The notes under the pieces were generated by a model. It saw only the letters and a program-made list of their open reading frames with translations, searched no databases and was not told the DNA's origin. Made by a program: the position numbers and the translations under genes. A stretch of DNA of 13,305 bases from Haloferacaceae archaeon (lineage in GTDB: Archaea; Halobacteriota; Halobacteria; Halobacteriales; Haloferacaceae). The stretch covers positions 1 to 13,305 of the forward strand of contig JAHENP010000035.1 in the NCBI GenBank assembly GCA_018609965.1, given 5' to 3'. Positions 11,757 through 13,305 of the stretch are shown here, piece by piece. Within the stretch, counting starts at the first letter, position 1. Each line of letters begins with the position of its first letter.

Positions 11757-13305
11757 GCCAGCGAATGCAGGGTCAGCCCATGATCATCATGGGTGAGGAC
11801 TCCCAGCGAGTGAAAGACCAGGACGCCCAGGAGTACAACATCTCTGCGGCGCGTGCTGTCGCGGAGTCGGTACGTTCCACCCTCGGACCGAAGGGGATGG
11901 ATAAGATGCTCGTCGACTCGATGGGCGACGTGACGATCACGAACGACGGCGTCACGATCCTCACCGAGATGGACATCGACAACCCGACCGCCGAGATGAT
12001 CGTCGAGGTCGCCGAGACCCAGGAGGACGAGGCCGGCGACGGGACGACGACGGCCGTCGCGACGGCCGGGGAACTCCTGAAGAACGCCGAGGAACTCCTC
12101 GAACGGGAGATTCACCCGTCGGCGGTGATCCGCGGGTTCGACCTGGCGGCAGACCACGCCCGTGAACAGGTCGACGAGATCGCCGAGACGGTCGAGCCGA
12201 GCGACGAGGAGACGATCCGGAAGGTCGCCGAGACCTCGATGACCGGGAAGGGCGCGGAGTTGGAGAAGGACGTGCTCGCGGATCTCGTCTACCGCGCCGT
12301 TGAGGGTGTCACTGTCGAGGCCGACGACGGGTCACACGTCGTCGATCTCGCCAGTGTGAAAATCGAGACCCAGACCGGCCGCGGCGCCGGCGAGTCGGAG
12401 CTGTTGGCGGGTGCAGTCGTCGACAAGGACCCGGTCCACGACGACATGCCCAGCGAAGTCGAAGACGCGCAGGTGCTCCTGCTCAACGAACCCGTCGAGG
12501 TCGAAGAGACGGATGTCGACACCCAGGTGAACCTGGAGTCGCCCGACCAGCTCGACCAGTTCCTCGACCAGGAGGAACAACAGCTGCAGGAGAAGGTCGA
12601 CCAGATCGCCGCGACGGGCGCGAACGTCGTCTTCTGTCAGAAGGGGATCGACGACCTCGCACAACACTACCTCGCGAAGGAAGGAATCCTCGCGGTGCGG
12701 CGCGCGAAGAAGTCCGACCTGGAGTTCCTCGCGAACCTGCTCGACACCGGGATCGTCTCGGATCTCAGCTCCGCTACGGGGGCGAACGTCGCAAGCGGGA
12801 CGGTCACGCGTGACGCGGACGACGAGTTGTTCTACGTCGAGTCCGACGCCGAGGAGGCCCACGGCGTGACGCTCCTCCTGCGCGGCTCCACCGACCACGT
12901 CGTCGACGAACTGGAGCGCGGGCTCCAGGACGCGCTGGACGTCGTCTCGACGACCGTCTCCGACGGGCGTGTGCTCCCCGGCGGCGGTGCCGTCGAGGTC
13001 GAACTCGCGCGCCGGCTCCGTGACTTCGCGGACTCCGTCGAGGGGCGCGAACAGCTGGCCGTCGAGGCGTTCGCCGACTCGTTGGAGCTCGTGCCGCGCG
13101 TGCTCGCCGAAAACGCCGGCTTGGACGCAATCGACACGTTGGTGGACCTGCGTGCGGCCCACGAGGACGGCCGCGGACGCGCCGGCCTGAACGTGTTCAC
13201 CTCCGAGATCGAGGACACCTTGGACGCGGGTGTCGTCGAGCCGGCCCACTCGAAGGAACAGGCGTTGTCGTCTGCCGCCGAGGCGGCGAATCTCGTGTTG
13301 AAAAT
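11753..13305 (+). CDS. ths: Thermosome (group II chaperonin) subunit, cut by window end
   Basis: The thermosome is a double-ring ATP-driven protein-folding machine in the archaeal cytoplasm. The 517 complete codons read as the family throughout: [13 protein letters not shown] (42-54), TNDGVTIL (63-70), the ATP-site motif GDGTTT (95-100), SMTGKGAEL in the equatorial domain, the apical segment [20 protein letters not shown], and VLPGGGAVE (407-415). There is no frameshift. The end (AANLVLK plus two bases) lacks only the last few dozen residues. The start [20 protein letters not shown] resembles one of the two or three paralogous haloarchaeal subunits; which one cannot be fixed here, so the letter is left off. 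A strong promoter sits just before the ATG, and a second AT-rich box lies further upstream. Such genes are usually heat induced. Confidence 0.97.
   Translation, partial: MSQRMQGQPMIIMGEDSQRVKDQDAQEYNISAARAVAESVRSTLGPKGMDKMLVDSMGDVTITNDGVTILTEMDIDNPTAEMIVEVAETQEDEAGDGTTTAVATAGELLKNAEELLEREIHPSAVIRGFDLAADHAREQVDEIAETVEPSDEETIRKVAETSMTGKGAELEKDVLADLVYRAVEGVTVEADDGSHVVDLASVKIETQTGRGAGESELLAGAVVDKDPVHDDMPSEVEDAQVLLLNEPVEVEETDVDTQVNLESPDQLDQFLDQEEQQLQEKVDQIAATGANVVFCQKGIDDLAQHYLAKEGILAVRRAKKSDLEFLANLLDTGIVSDLSSATGANVASGTVTRDADDELFYVESDAEEAHGVTLLLRGSTDHVVDELERGLQDALDVVSTTVSDGRVLPGGGAVEVELARRLRDFADSVEGREQLAVEAFADSLELVPRVLAENAGLDAIDTLVDLRAAHEDGRGRAGLNVFTSEIEDTLDAGVVEPAHSKEQALSSAAEAANLVLK

Noticed and set aside
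12332..13249. Open frame of about 305 codons on the minus strand inside the thermosome gene
   Set aside because: It mirrors the codon pattern of the chaperonin gene and has no start signals or family features.
1..13305. Defence system, mobile element or CRISPR array
   Set aside because: No transposase, integrase, Cas, restriction or toxin-antitoxin signature, no spaced repeats and no compositional break were seen. The gene content is core metabolism and information processing.

Overview
This window is chromosomal DNA from a halophilic archaeon (class Halobacteria). The evidence is the high GC content, the acidic proteins, the archaeal information genes (TFB, aIF5A, thermosome) and promoters made of a short AT-rich box about 25 bases before the start codon, often with no 5' leader. 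I see no insertion sequence, CRISPR array, tRNA or rRNA. Most of the window is ordinary core genome; the unusual points are in the details.

Layout. Positions 1-2892 (minus) hold hyuA and the first part of hyuB, the two subunits of an N-methylhydantoinase/5-oxoprolinase type enzyme. Positions 2893-3304 hold an intergenic region and a 56-residue orphan protein (plus) with a strong TATA box. Positions 3310-3762 (minus) encode a small membrane protein with a SHOCT domain. Positions 3840-5453 (minus) are gatC-gatA, two of the three subunits of the tRNA-dependent amidotransferase. A 327-base intergenic region separates gatC from a divergent TFB gene (5781-6770, plus), which is followed by a Nudix hydrolase (6886-7356, plus). 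Positions 7375-9206 (minus) are a PHP phosphoesterase gene overlapping an asparagine-synthetase-like gene. Positions 9316-10516 (plus) are the aIF5A-agmatinase operon. Then come a Tat-dependent lipoprotein (10546-11037, minus), two convergent small proteins (11165-11314 plus; 11328-11513 minus) and the start of a thermosome subunit gene (11753 onward, plus, cut by the window end).

How the genes relate. GatCA and the asparagine-synthetase-like protein both concern amide nitrogen. The latter keeps the synthetase domain but only the C-terminal half of a glutaminase domain, with no N-terminal cysteine, so it probably cannot use glutamine in the usual way. aIF5A and agmatinase are very probably co-transcribed, which fits a link between agmatine metabolism and modification of the aIF5A lysine. 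The TFB, aIF5A and thermosome genes are housekeeping functions for transcription, translation and protein folding.

The items most worth a second look are the degenerate asparagine synthetase coupled to a PHP enzyme, a lipoprotein whose mature part resembles the SecD P1 region, the two-promoter leader of the thermosome gene with a short ORF overlapping its start, and the unassigned small proteins.
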